Below are positions 21,163 to 30,281 of a stretch of 64,000 nt of DNA, in pieces (the stretch's first letter is position 1; the number at the start of each line of letters is the position of its first letter). The notes under the pieces are model-generated. The model made no database searches. It was not told where the DNA came from and saw only the letters and a program-made list of their open reading frames with translations. The position numbers and the translations under genes were made by a program. Source of the stretch: Alphaproteobacteria bacterium (GTDB taxonomy: Bacteria > Pseudomonadota > Alphaproteobacteria > Caulobacterales > Maricaulaceae); the NCBI GenBank assembly GCA_024278855.1, contig JAJRSJ010000033.1, positions 1 through 64,000 of the forward strand, written 5' to 3'.

Positions 21163-21300
21163 TCACGTTGATTGTTTTTTGGGCGGCGCTTTTTTGCGGG
21201 CTGCTTGCTTGCGGCGGCGTAAATTATCGCGCAATGCTTTGGCAATTCGTGCTTCGCGGGCCGCGCTTTGTTTTTGCTTTTCTGATTTTTGTTCGCTCAT
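21163..21300 (-). CDS. Small basic conserved hypothetical protein (45 aa), below the ORF-track cutoff
   Basis: Manual translation MSEQKSEKQKQSAAREARIAKALRDNLRRRKQAARKKAPPKKQST*; resembles small murA-adjacent alphaproteobacterial proteins with ALRxNLRRRK. Confidence 0.65.
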   Translation of the reverse strand: MSEQKSEKQKQSAAREARIAKALRDNLRRRKQAARKKAPPKKQST

Positions 21301-21501
21301 TTATTTGTTTTACTGCTTGTAGGCCGTGAATGTCAATTCAGCGAATAATCTTCTTAAGTTTACGTTACACCTAATTTATCGGCATATTTTATCGGCATGG
21401 CCAAATTAGCACTATCTTTTTTGGCCGGTTTTTGGTTATTCTATGCGGGAATAGGCGATGCGTGCGCATAAAATTGCGCCCAGCCGGAAAGTTGAGTTAA
21501 A

Positions 21502-22662
21502 ATGTCGGAAGAATGTGCGTCCGACTCTGGGGGCCCGGACGATGTGTCTGTGCCCCAGAGTGATAGTTTGGTGAGTGATAATTTAGGCGGCGCTAAGGTA
21601 AAGCGACCCAACCGGCCACGGCGCAAACGGCGCAAGCCGCAAAATTTTGCCGCCATAGACTTGGGTACGAATAATTGCCGCCTGCTGATTGCGCGCTCAA
21701 TATCAGGCGGAACCACAGACGCACAACAAAACAATTTTAAAGTTGTCGATTCCTTCTCCCGGGTTGTCCGACTTGGCGCCGGTCTGGCTAGCACAGGCAG
21801 ATTGTCTGAAAAAAGCATGGACATGGCGGTTGAAGCTATCGCCATATGCGCAAACAAGATGAAAGCTAAATCCGTCAAGCGCTGGCGCTGCATAGCCACC
21901 CAGGCTTGTCGGGCAGCAGATAACGGCGACGAGTTTTTAGCCAAGGTCAAAAAAGAAACCGGACTAAAATTTGAAACTATATCGCCGCGTGTCGAATCGC
22001 GCCTTGCCGTCATGGGCGTGCTGAACATTATTGACACCAGCAAAGAAGTCGCATTGGTTATAGACATTGGCGGCGGCTCGACGGAATTATCATGGGTAGA
22101 CATACGCCGCTTGCGCTCAAGCAATAACCGCTTACACCGCCCGCCGATTTCTGCCTGGGTTTCCTTGCCCATTGGGGTGGTCAATTTATCCGAGATATAT
22201 CCAGAAGACCATCAAGACAGGCCGGGGTGGTACGCAGCCATGAAAGCCCATGTTTTGGCGGAAATTCAAAAACAAAACCGGGACAAGCAATTTACCAATA
22301 TGTTCAAAGACGGCGATGGTCATATTGTCGGCACATCCGGTACGGTAACAAGTCTTGCAGGCGTGATGATGAATTTGCCCAATTACCAGCGTGATAAAAT
22401 TGACGGCATTTGGGTGGACGGCCCGGCTTTGATTGATACGGCCCGCTCCCTAAGCGCCATGCCTTTATTGCAACGCCAAACTATGCCTTGTGTTGGTGAT
22501 GACCGCGCAACGATGATCGCTGCAGGATGCGCCATTTTGGATGTGGTTTACGGCTTGTGGCCATCTCAACAAATAAGAGTGGCCGATCGGGGTTTGCGCG
22601 AAGGCATGCTCATGGGCCTGATGCAAAAATCTAATAATGGTGGTACATATGGTCAACGATAA
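21502..22662 (+). CDS. Ppx/GppA family phosphatase
   Basis: AAIDLGTNNCRLLIAR...VALVIDIGGGSTELSWV. Confidence 0.95.
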   Translation: MSEECASDSGGPDDVSVPQSDSLVSDNLGGAKVKRPNRPRRKRRKPQNFAAIDLGTNNCRLLIARSISGGTTDAQQNNFKVVDSFSRVVRLGAGLASTGRLSEKSMDMAVEAIAICANKMKAKSVKRWRCIATQACRAADNGDEFLAKVKKETGLKFETISPRVESRLAVMGVLNIIDTSKEVALVIDIGGGSTELSWVDIRRLRSSNNRLHRPPISAWVSLPIGVVNLSEIYPEDHQDRPGWYAAMKAHVLAEIQKQNRDKQFTNMFKDGDGHIVGTSGTVTSLAGVMMNLPNYQRDKIDGIWVDGPALIDTARSLSAMPLLQRQTMPCVGDDRATMIAAGCAILDVVYGLWPSQQIRVADRGLREGMLMGLMQKSNNGGTYGQR

Positions 22663-23440
22663 AGACGGGGGAAATAGTAAACCCGGCAAGCGCAAAATGA
22701 GCGGCGGTAAGTCGACTGAACCGGCTAGAAGCTGGCGGCAAAAAGCTACCAAAGACAAAGCGGATAACACCCGCCTCATGGACGAGCGGGTTAAAACCGC
22801 CCGTGGCCGTAAAATATCCTCCACACTTTGGTTGCGCCGACAACTTAATGACCCCTATGTCAAAAAAGCCAAAGCAAAAGGTTACCGCAGCCGCGCCGCG
22901 TTTAAATTGATCGAGCTTGACGAAAAATTTAAACTGCTAAAACCTGGCGCGATTATTGTTGACTTAGGTGCGGCCCCCGGCAGCTGGACGCAAATCGCCC
23001 TTAAGTCCAAGCCGGGGCGGATTGTAGGCATTGATATATTACCAGTAGAGCCATTTCCGGGCGCGGAAATAATCGAGATGGATTTTATGGATAATGATGC
23101 GCCAAAGGTTTTAATGGACATGTTGAACGGCCCTGCAGATCTGGTGATGTCGGACTTGGCTGCCAACACTACGGGCCACCGCCAGACCGATCATTTACGC
23201 ACCGTAGCTTTGGTGGAAGCAGCGGCGGATTTCGCACTAAAAGTTTTGCGGCCAGGCGGGACATTTATCTCCAAGGTTTTTCAAGGCGGCGCTCAGCTCA
23301 ATTTGCTCAACATGCTCAACCATAATTTCCAAACCGTCCGTCACGCTAAACCCAAAGCTTCCAGAGACGGTAGCCCGGAAATGTACCTGGTTGCAAAAGG
23401 GTTTCACGGCGGTAAGAATTGCGGCAAGCTTAACAAATAA
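22637..23440 (+). CDS. rlmE: 23S rRNA (uridine(2552)-2'-O)-methyltransferase RlmE/FtsJ
   Basis: YRSRAAFKLIELDEKFKLLKPGAIIVDLGAAPGSWTQIA...DLVMSDLAANTTGHRQTDHLR. Confidence 0.95.
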   Translation: MVVHMVNDKDGGNSKPGKRKMSGGKSTEPARSWRQKATKDKADNTRLMDERVKTARGRKISSTLWLRRQLNDPYVKKAKAKGYRSRAAFKLIELDEKFKLLKPGAIIVDLGAAPGSWTQIALKSKPGRIVGIDILPVEPFPGAEIIEMDFMDNDAPKVLMDMLNGPADLVMSDLAANTTGHRQTDHLRTVALVEAAADFALKVLRPGGTFISKVFQGGAQLNLLNMLNHNFQTVRHAKPKASRDGSPEMYLVAKGFHGGKNCGKLNK

Positions 23441-23526
23441 AGAGGCATGACCGTAGCAATCAATTAAAGTCAAACCCAAGAACAATTAGGCTTTGCGCGG
23501 ACGGTGTATCAGGGTAGATTATTTTC

Positions 23527-24486
23527 ATGAAAAACCTACTTACCGACATTGTTGGCTTGAAAACAGGAAACGCCCATGACGCGGATGTCAAAACTGGTGT
23601 TACAGTTGTTTTGCCCGATGCGCCAGTTTTGTGCGCCGTTGACGTGCGCGGCGGCGGGCCGGGGACGCGCGAAACGGATGCGCTAGGCCCGGACGGGTCG
23701 GTGACCCATGTTCATGCCGTCGTGTTGGCAGGCGGTTCGGTTTACGGACTGGAGGCGGCGTCCAGTATCGCCAATATTTTAGGCGCGCGGCGAATTGGTT
23801 ATGAAATTGCGCCTGCGCCTGTTCCGGTTTCCCCCATCGTTCCGGCCGCAATCTTGTTTGATAATGCCAATGGCGGTAACAAGGATTGGGGCGAGGCGCC
23901 ACCGTTTGGGTCGCTCGGCAAACAAGCCTTGGGTAATGCCGCCACGAATTTTAGCCTCGGCAAAGCCGGCGCAGGTTACGGGGCTACTGCGGGGCTTTAT
24001 CCCGGCGGGCTAGGGTCGGCATCTGAAATGGTCAGCGACATCACTGTCAGTGCGCTGATTGCCGCCAATCCGGTCGGTTCGCCCTATATGCCGAATACGG
24101 ACTGTTTTTGGGCTTGGGACTGTGAAATAGACGGTGAATATGGTGGCCGCAAACCGCCCGCGAACTACGCGCCCATCCCGGCCAAGGACACCAAATTGGA
24201 GTTTCTGCGCACAGCAGGTGCCTCTACAGTGATCGGTGTCGTAGCTACGGACGCCGAACTGTCCCATTCCGAACTCCGCCGCCTGGCCGTCATGGCCCAG
24301 GACGGCATCGCCCAGGCCGTGCGCCCGTCCCACACGCCCATGGACGGGGATACCCTGTTCGCAATCAGCACGGAAAACAAGCCGCTCGCCGAACTGCGTA
24401 CTGTCATACTGTCTGAGCTTGGCGGCGCCGCCGCAAGATGCGTCGCCCGTGCTCTTAGTATTGGCATTTATGAGGCGGGCCGGTGA
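23527..24486 (+). CDS. P1 family peptidase (DmpA-like)
   Basis: LTDIVGLKTGNAHDADVKTGVTVVL...HAVVLAGGSVYGLEAASSI...GNAATNFSLGKAGAGYGAT. Confidence 0.92.
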   Translation: MKNLLTDIVGLKTGNAHDADVKTGVTVVLPDAPVLCAVDVRGGGPGTRETDALGPDGSVTHVHAVVLAGGSVYGLEAASSIANILGARRIGYEIAPAPVPVSPIVPAAILFDNANGGNKDWGEAPPFGSLGKQALGNAATNFSLGKAGAGYGATAGLYPGGLGSASEMVSDITVSALIAANPVGSPYMPNTDCFWAWDCEIDGEYGGRKPPANYAPIPAKDTKLEFLRTAGASTVIGVVATDAELSHSELRRLAVMAQDGIAQAVRPSHTPMDGDTLFAISTENKPLAELRTVILSELGGAAARCVARALSIGIYEAGR

Positions 24487-24959
24487 TAGGTGCCATCTCC
24501 GATACGCATTATGATCAGATATTACGGATCAACGAACGCTTCGTACATTGGCTCGCGCCACTGGATAGAGATGAACTAAAATATGTGTTGGGCATTGCCA
24601 ATTATGCGCGGCAAATTAACCAAGCGCAAGGAGTCCTAATTGGTTATGGGTGTGACGCCAAATATCCAGGTCATAAAAACATGCAATGGTTGTCGCGCAT
24701 GTTTGCCCGGTATTTTTATATCGACCGGATTATTATTGACGAAAGCGCGTTGGGGTGCGGCTATGGCAGGTTGTTGTATGAGGACATCAAAAATTTCGCC
24801 CGTGCATACGGCTATCCGCGTTTGACATGTGAGGTCAGTATTATTCCCGACAATCCCGGCTCGCACAGCTTTCATGAACGCATGGGCTTTCGTCCTTGCG
24901 GGGAGCAAATTTATAAGCCCGGGGTTAAAGCTGTGCGGTATTACGAAAAACCGCTTTAA
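24483..24959 (+). CDS. GNAT family N-acetyltransferase
   Basis: IDRIIIDESALGCGYGRLLYEDIKNFARAYGYPRLTCEVSIIPDNPGSHSFHERMGFRPCG. Confidence 0.85.
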   Translation: MIGAISDTHYDQILRINERFVHWLAPLDRDELKYVLGIANYARQINQAQGVLIGYGCDAKYPGHKNMQWLSRMFARYFYIDRIIIDESALGCGYGRLLYEDIKNFARAYGYPRLTCEVSIIPDNPGSHSFHERMGFRPCGEQIYKPGVKAVRYYEKPL

Positions 24960-25068
24960 AACATGCGCACACTTTATTTATCCCTGTGAAGAAATTCCTG
25001 ATAAACGCAAAAGAGGCTTGCTAAAGGTGCGTAAATAGGTTTTAACCCGTTTCTCGCTCTAGCGGTAC

Positions 25069-25145
25069 GCACTGGTAGCTCAGTTGGATAGAGTACTTGA
25101 CTACGAATCAAGGGGTCGGGGGTTCGAATCCTCCCCAGTGCGCCA
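25069..25145 (+). tRNA. tRNA-Arg (ACG anticodon)
   Basis: GCACTGGTAGCTCAGTTGGATAGAGTACTTGACTACGAATCAAGGGGTCGGGGGTTCGAATCCTCCCCAGTGCGCCA. Confidence 0.95.
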
Positions 25146-25514
25146 TTACCTTTTTCAGTGCTTATGCCTTTCTCCAACACCCCGCTAAGCCCTTGAATTG
25201 CCTTGCTTGGTTTTGCGGTTCTAAACCTATGCCCTTTTGTGTGTGTAGGTCGCTTGGCAAAGGTGTGTTTTAGCGCTATTTGGCGCTGTTCAGCCACCCC
25301 AAAAACCCAGAGATCGCTGGGGTGGCCTTTAGGCCGAGACAGGGCCGAGTTAATTCCGAGCTCTCCATGACCAAAAGCCAAACCACTCTACCGCCAATAC
25401 CAAGGCCTAGCATTGCGCCAAATACAGTGTTTAACTCGCTTTTTCCTTTGCGTTTTACGCGGCTAGCGTTCACCTCTCAACAAATGTCCATATTCATACC
25501 TGAAGCCCATATTC

Positions 25515-26936
25515 TTAGGCGGCGCATAGCCTTATCTCCGCTAGCAATTCCTCAATGGTCTCCACACTTGTCAGCGGGTTCATTACGGATAGGCGCAGAT
25601 AACGCACGCCGTTTATTTCTGCTGTGGTGATGTAGAAACTTCCTCGCTTCAGTATTTTCTCCCGTAGGGCCAATTGTGCCTCATTGTCGTCAACACCGTC
25701 ATATTTAAAGCACAATATGTTGGCTTCGGGCCTGTAGGGGCAGGTGAAATCTGGCTGGGCGTTTATCAGTTCGTAAAATTTTCTTGTGTTATCGTAGCTC
25801 TTTTCCACAAACCCCGCCAAGCCTTGTTCGCCTTCCATGGCTAGCACCCAGAACAGTTTTGCGCCTAGAGCCGATTTGGTACATTCCACGGCGTAAGGCC
25901 CAACATCAAAACCTATTTGGTCTTCACCGTAAAAGATATAGCTCGCGTCTTGGTGAAATGTGCCCACCATGGATTTCTGGTCTTTGAAAAGTATAGCCGC
26001 ACACAAAGCTGAGGTACGCAGCATTTTATGGGCGTCCCAAGTTACACTGTCGGCGCGGGCCATGCCTTTCATGAGGTGTCGTTCTTTTTGGGATAGCAAG
26101 GCGGACGCACCGTGGGCGCCGTCCACGTGTAGCCACAAATTATGGCGTTCGCAAAATTCCGCCACCTCGTCGATGGGGTCGTAAAGCCCGGTGGCCGTGG
26201 TGCAAGCATTGATTGATACCATAAACACTTTTTGGCCGGCGTCGCAGGCCTTACGAAATGTCTCCTCCAGTTTTTCGGGTCGCAATACATCCAGATCATT
26301 GACGGGCGCAGTGCGGATGGCGTTTTGGCCAAACCCGGCAATGGAGACGGCGCGAGCTAATGAATAGTGCGTTGCTGCGGGCGCGATAATAGCCAGGTCA
26401 TGGGGCGTTCCTTCAGTCCACGCATTTGGGGCAGCTTGGGCGCGAGCCGCAAGAACGGCGGTTAAGTTGGCCAGGGAGCCGCCGTGGGTTAGTACACCTG
26501 CGCCGTTATCTGGATTGGCATCAAACCCGTCAATTGCGCCTGTAAACCACCCGCATTTTTCCAACATCCAGTTAACCACAACCCGTTCAATCACACTGGC
26601 GGTCGGCCCCATTTCGTACACGGCCATTGGATTGTTGATAACCCCGTGGATCATATCAGCAATGCTTGCGCCTTCATGGGGTACGGCTACCTGATGGCCA
26701 ATAAAACCCGGATGGTGCATATGTTGGGAATGTTCAAGATAGGGGGTCAGAAACTCCCCATAATTATCTGCGCCCAGACCACCTTTGCGGATCCAGTTTG
26801 AGAGCTGCATTTCTCCCGCCAAAAATTCGGGGTTTTTCTGGCGCACTACATGGGTTTTTGCGGTGCGGCTTTCTTCGGTGTAGACTTCCAAAGCGGCCAG
26901 TACTTTTGCCGATAATGTGTTTGATGGTTTGGTCAT
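25515..26936 (-). CDS. Pyridoxal-dependent decarboxylase (group II)
   Basis: 473 aa; LWLHVDGAHGASALLSQKERHLMKGMARADSVTWDAHKMLRTSALCAAILF (PLP-lysine region). Confidence 0.9.
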   Translation of the reverse strand: MTKPSNTLSAKVLAALEVYTEESRTAKTHVVRQKNPEFLAGEMQLSNWIRKGGLGADNYGEFLTPYLEHSQHMHHPGFIGHQVAVPHEGASIADMIHGVINNPMAVYEMGPTASVIERVVVNWMLEKCGWFTGAIDGFDANPDNGAGVLTHGGSLANLTAVLAARAQAAPNAWTEGTPHDLAIIAPAATHYSLARAVSIAGFGQNAIRTAPVNDLDVLRPEKLEETFRKACDAGQKVFMVSINACTTATGLYDPIDEVAEFCERHNLWLHVDGAHGASALLSQKERHLMKGMARADSVTWDAHKMLRTSALCAAILFKDQKSMVGTFHQDASYIFYGEDQIGFDVGPYAVECTKSALGAKLFWVLAMEGEQGLAGFVEKSYDNTRKFYELINAQPDFTCPYRPEANILCFKYDGVDDNEAQLALREKILKRGSFYITTAEINGVRYLRLSVMNPLTSVETIEELLAEIRLCAA

Positions 26937-27017
26937 GGATTAGAACTTTACAATGTTTTCGCCAACGTCCTATAAGTTGCGTCCTATAGCTAGGCTTGAA
27001 CCTGTTGGAGATATGGC

Positions 27018-28790
27018 ATGAAGCGTAATTTGATTTTATCAGCCCTTTTGGCATTGGCAATAACCAGTTGCCAAAAAAACCAAATGCCAGAGACAGTAAT
27101 TTCCTCGCCAATGATTTCCTCAAAGGTCGGGCAAATGGCGACAGCCCTTAACCCCTACGCTAAAGGCATGGTGGCTGCCGCTAACCCCCATGCCGCCCGG
27201 GCCGGCATTGAAGCTTTACGCGCTGGCGGCTCCGCCGTTGATGCGGCCATTGCCGTTCAAGCGGTGCTTGGCCTGGTCGAGCCGCACAGCTCCGGTATTG
27301 CGGGTGGGGCTTTCATGGTGTGTTACGACGCAAGCACAGGCAAAGTCACCGCCTATAATGGCCGCGAGACGGCCCCTGCGGCTGTAAATGAAGGCCTGTT
27401 TTTGGGTGCGGACGGTAAGCCTCTACGTTATCTGGACGGCATAGTGTCTGGGCGTTCAACTGGTGTGCCGGGCGTTATCGCTATGCTGCATATGGCCCAC
27501 ACTGACCACGGTAAACGGGCATGGGCTGATAATTTTAACGCCGGCATTACGTTGGCCGAAGACGGGTTCGAAGTCAGCCCGCGCATGGCTATGTTGGTAA
27601 AAATTGCGGCAAATTACGCACTTAAAAACCAAGCCGCTGCCCGCGATTATTTTTTCCACAAAGACGGCTCACCCATCGAAGCCGGGTTTCGCCGGGATAA
27701 TCAGCCCTACGCTGCGTCTTTGCGGGCCATCGCCAATGATTACCGCGCTATGTATGAAGGCCCGCTCGCCGAGGCGATTATTGCTGCCGTGGGCGAAGAG
27801 CCGCGCCCCGGCCTGCTGACACTGGGCGACATGAAAACCTACAAGCCGCAAAAAACGGATGCTCTATGTTCGCCGTACCGGGATTATTTCTTGTGCGGGG
27901 CCGTGCCGCCTTCGTCCGGCGGCATTGCTGTACAAAGCATACTGGGTCAGCTTGCCAATTTTGATATGAAGGCCCTTTTTGACAAAGGTACAATGCGGCC
28001 AACACTGGGCGGTTGGCATGTGTTTGCCGAAGCAAGTGCGCTGGCCTATGCGGACCGGGATTTATATGGGGCAGATCCGGACTTTGTTGAAGTGCCGACC
28101 AGAGGGCTATTAGCGGTTGATTATTTGAAATCCCGTGCCGATCTTATCTCAATGGACGCAAGCCTGAAAGACGTGAAAGCGGGTAATCCAGCCGGCTTCA
28201 AGCCGGGTAAAGATGCGACGCCGGACGTGCCGGGTACGTCACATTTTTCCATTGTTGATAAATGGGGCAATGTTGTATCCATGACCACCACGGTTGAAAG
28301 CTTGTTCGGCTCTCAGCGCATGGCCGGCGGGTTTATGCTCAACAACCAGCTCACGGATTTTTCTTTTGCACCAAAAGATAAAGCCGGCAACCTCATTGCC
28401 AATCGCCCCGGCCCCGGCAAACGCCCGCGCTCGTCCATGGCGCCCCATATTGTGTTTGACCAAGACGGCGGGTTTGCCTTCGCCACCGGATCGCCCGGCG
28501 GTTCTTCTATTATTGCCTATACGGCTAAAACCATGGTTGCCATGGTTGACTGGGACATGTCACCACAACAAGCCGCAGATCTGGCCAATGTCATTTCGCG
28601 AAACGGCTCGGTTCGACTTGAAGAGGCGGGGCTTGCCCCTGAAATTATTTCAGGTCTGGAGGATTTGGGCCATAAGGTTGTACGCTCCAAGGGCGAGATT
28701 TCCGGCATACACATCATCCGCAAACCCCCGGACGGCAGTTATGAGGGCGGCGCAGATCCCCGACGCGAAGGCGTCGTTCTTGAGGAATAA
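27018..28790 (+). CDS. ggt: Gamma-glutamyltransferase (lipoprotein)
   Basis: MVAAANPHAARAGIEALRAGGSAVDAAIAVQAVLGLVEPHSSGIAGGAFM...PGTSHFSIVDKWGNVVSMTTTVES. Confidence 0.96.
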   Translation: MKRNLILSALLALAITSCQKNQMPETVISSPMISSKVGQMATALNPYAKGMVAAANPHAARAGIEALRAGGSAVDAAIAVQAVLGLVEPHSSGIAGGAFMVCYDASTGKVTAYNGRETAPAAVNEGLFLGADGKPLRYLDGIVSGRSTGVPGVIAMLHMAHTDHGKRAWADNFNAGITLAEDGFEVSPRMAMLVKIAANYALKNQAAARDYFFHKDGSPIEAGFRRDNQPYAASLRAIANDYRAMYEGPLAEAIIAAVGEEPRPGLLTLGDMKTYKPQKTDALCSPYRDYFLCGAVPPSSGGIAVQSILGQLANFDMKALFDKGTMRPTLGGWHVFAEASALAYADRDLYGADPDFVEVPTRGLLAVDYLKSRADLISMDASLKDVKAGNPAGFKPGKDATPDVPGTSHFSIVDKWGNVVSMTTTVESLFGSQRMAGGFMLNNQLTDFSFAPKDKAGNLIANRPGPGKRPRSSMAPHIVFDQDGGFAFATGSPGGSSIIAYTAKTMVAMVDWDMSPQQAADLANVISRNGSVRLEEAGLAPEIISGLEDLGHKVVRSKGEISGIHIIRKPPDGSYEGGADPRREGVVLEE

Positions 28791-28868
28791 AGGCGCGAAG
28801 GCGTCGTTGTTGCAGAATAAAGGCGCGAAAGCGTCGTTGTTGCAGAATAAAAGGCACGAAGGCGTAGC
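28762..28868 (+). repeat. 30-bp direct tandem repeat, ~3.5 copies, spanning the ggt stop codon
   Basis: gacgcgaaggcgtcgttcttgaggaataaa / ggcgcgaaggcgtcgttgttgcagaataaa / ggcgcgaaagcgtcgttgttgcagaataaa / partial aggcacgaaggcgt. Confidence 0.92.
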
Positions 28869-28887
28869 CAAATGCGAAATAGGGTTT

Positions 28888-29274
28888 TTAAAAACCGCGC
28901 CATGCATCTGCTACGTGCCGCACGCGCACACCTGCCACATAAACCGCATCGAACCTGATGTTCAAATCTGCCAAACCATTCTTGTGGGCCTGATAAAAAT
29001 AGGCCGCCTCTTGGATACGCGACACATCGGCCCGGTGTAGTGCCGCCTTGGCCTGTTCCAAGCTTGGCCGGTTTTTAACCTCGATAATGGCCAAAATATT
29101 GCCTTTGCGCGCGATCACGTCTATTTCTCCAAATGGCGTTTTATGGCGCATTTCCAAAATTTTATATCCTTTTAGACGCAACAGCCATGCCGCTATGCTT
29201 TCGGCCCGTCGCCCCCTAGTTTCAGCCTGTTTGCGAGAGCTTTTTCTGGATTGTTTTTTGGCTTTAATCTTCAT
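28888..29274 (-). CDS. YraN family protein (UPF0102)
   Basis: RGRRAESIAAWLLRLKGYKILEMRHKTPFGEIDVIARKGNILAIIEVKNR. Confidence 0.93.
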   Translation of the reverse strand: MKIKAKKQSRKSSRKQAETRGRRAESIAAWLLRLKGYKILEMRHKTPFGEIDVIARKGNILAIIEVKNRPSLEQAKAALHRADVSRIQEAAYFYQAHKNGLADLNIRFDAVYVAGVRVRHVADAWRGF

Positions 29275-30223
29275 TTTTTAGCTTGAGAGCTACGGCGTAA
29301 ACATCGCGTTTTTTATGACCGCTTAGGGCTGCAATTTGGGCGGCGGCCCGCTTGACGCCTTCGGTTTTAATGAGGGGGCGCAGTGCGGTGCGCAACCGGG
29401 TTTCGTCCCAAGGCTCAGGCGCATTGGGCGGCGCAATAACCAGTACAATTTCCCCGCGCAAAGGCGTTTCTTTAATTCTCGCAAGCAATTCTCTAGCGGT
29501 ACCGCGTAATATTTCTTCGTATTTTTTTGTCAGCTCGCGGGCAATGGCAATTTGTCTGTCCCCGAATACGGTCAAAATATCCTCAAGGCTAGCGGTGATA
29601 CGTTTAGCCGTTTCAAAATAAATCAGGCTTGCAGGCACGTTTTGTACGTCTTCTAACGCCCGTTTGCGGGCGGCGAATTTGGGCGGCAAAAATCCGGCAA
29701 ACATAAATTTGTCCGGCGGCATGCCGGAGCTAACCAAACCGGCGAGCACCGCACTTGCGCCCGGAACCGAAAATACGGGCAAGCCCGCATCAATACAAGC
29801 CCGCGCCAGTTTATAGCCCGGATCATTGATTAAAGGCGTTCCTGCATCGCTAATCAAGGCGGCGGATTTTCCCGACATTATGCTTTTTATCACACTGGGT
29901 AGTTTCTTTGCCACATTATGGTCATGATAGGCGGTTACGGACGCTTTGATTTTATAGGCATTTAGTAATATGCGCGCCCGGCGCGTGTCTTCTGCCAAGA
30001 CCAGATCGGCACTGGACAGTGTGTCAAGAGCGCGTAATGTGATATCGCGTAAATTGCCAATGGGTGTGGCGACAAGATACAGGCCTGCGTCTAGCTTTTC
30101 CGTCTTTACGTGGGCCTTTACGTGGGTCTGGGCAAGTTTGGCATGATGTTCGGCCGGGCGTGTGTTTTTGGATTGCGCGGGCGCGCTTGCGCTTATAAGG
30201 TCTGGTGAATTGATGTCGGGCAC
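29264..30223 (-). CDS. rsmI: 16S rRNA (cytidine(1402)-2'-O)-methyltransferase
   Basis: LYLVATPIGNLRDITLRALDTLSSADLVLAEDTRRARILLNAY...ALISDAGTPLINDPGYKL. Confidence 0.97.
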   Translation of the reverse strand: MPDINSPDLISASAPAQSKNTRPAEHHAKLAQTHVKAHVKTEKLDAGLYLVATPIGNLRDITLRALDTLSSADLVLAEDTRRARILLNAYKIKASVTAYHDHNVAKKLPSVIKSIMSGKSAALISDAGTPLINDPGYKLARACIDAGLPVFSVPGASAVLAGLVSSGMPPDKFMFAGFLPPKFAARKRALEDVQNVPASLIYFETAKRITASLEDILTVFGDRQIAIARELTKKYEEILRGTARELLARIKETPLRGEIVLVIAPPNAPEPWDETRLRTALRPLIKTEGVKRAAAQIAALSGHKKRDVYAVALKLKNED

Positions 30224-30281
30224 ATATATCCTTTGTGGTTTATCCCTTGGAGTGGTTTGTTATTTGGATTAGGGAATAAAT

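Noticed and set aside
21441-22184. 247-aa minus-strand ORF
   Set aside because: Antisense to the Ppx/GppA gene; low-complexity composition and no recognisable domain.
24974-25381. ORF containing GALGRIRTPDPLIRSQVLYPTELPVR
   Set aside because: Antisense translation of tRNA-Arg, a known kind of spurious database protein.
28762-28868. CRISPR array
   Set aside because: Directly abutting 30-bp units with no spacers and no cas genes; the same holds for the 42-bp and 16-bp arrays.
28294-29040. 248-aa plus-strand ORF with repeated KASLLQNKGA peptides
   Set aside because: Out-of-frame over ggt and extends through the 30-bp tandem array; repeats are a by-product of the DNA repeat.
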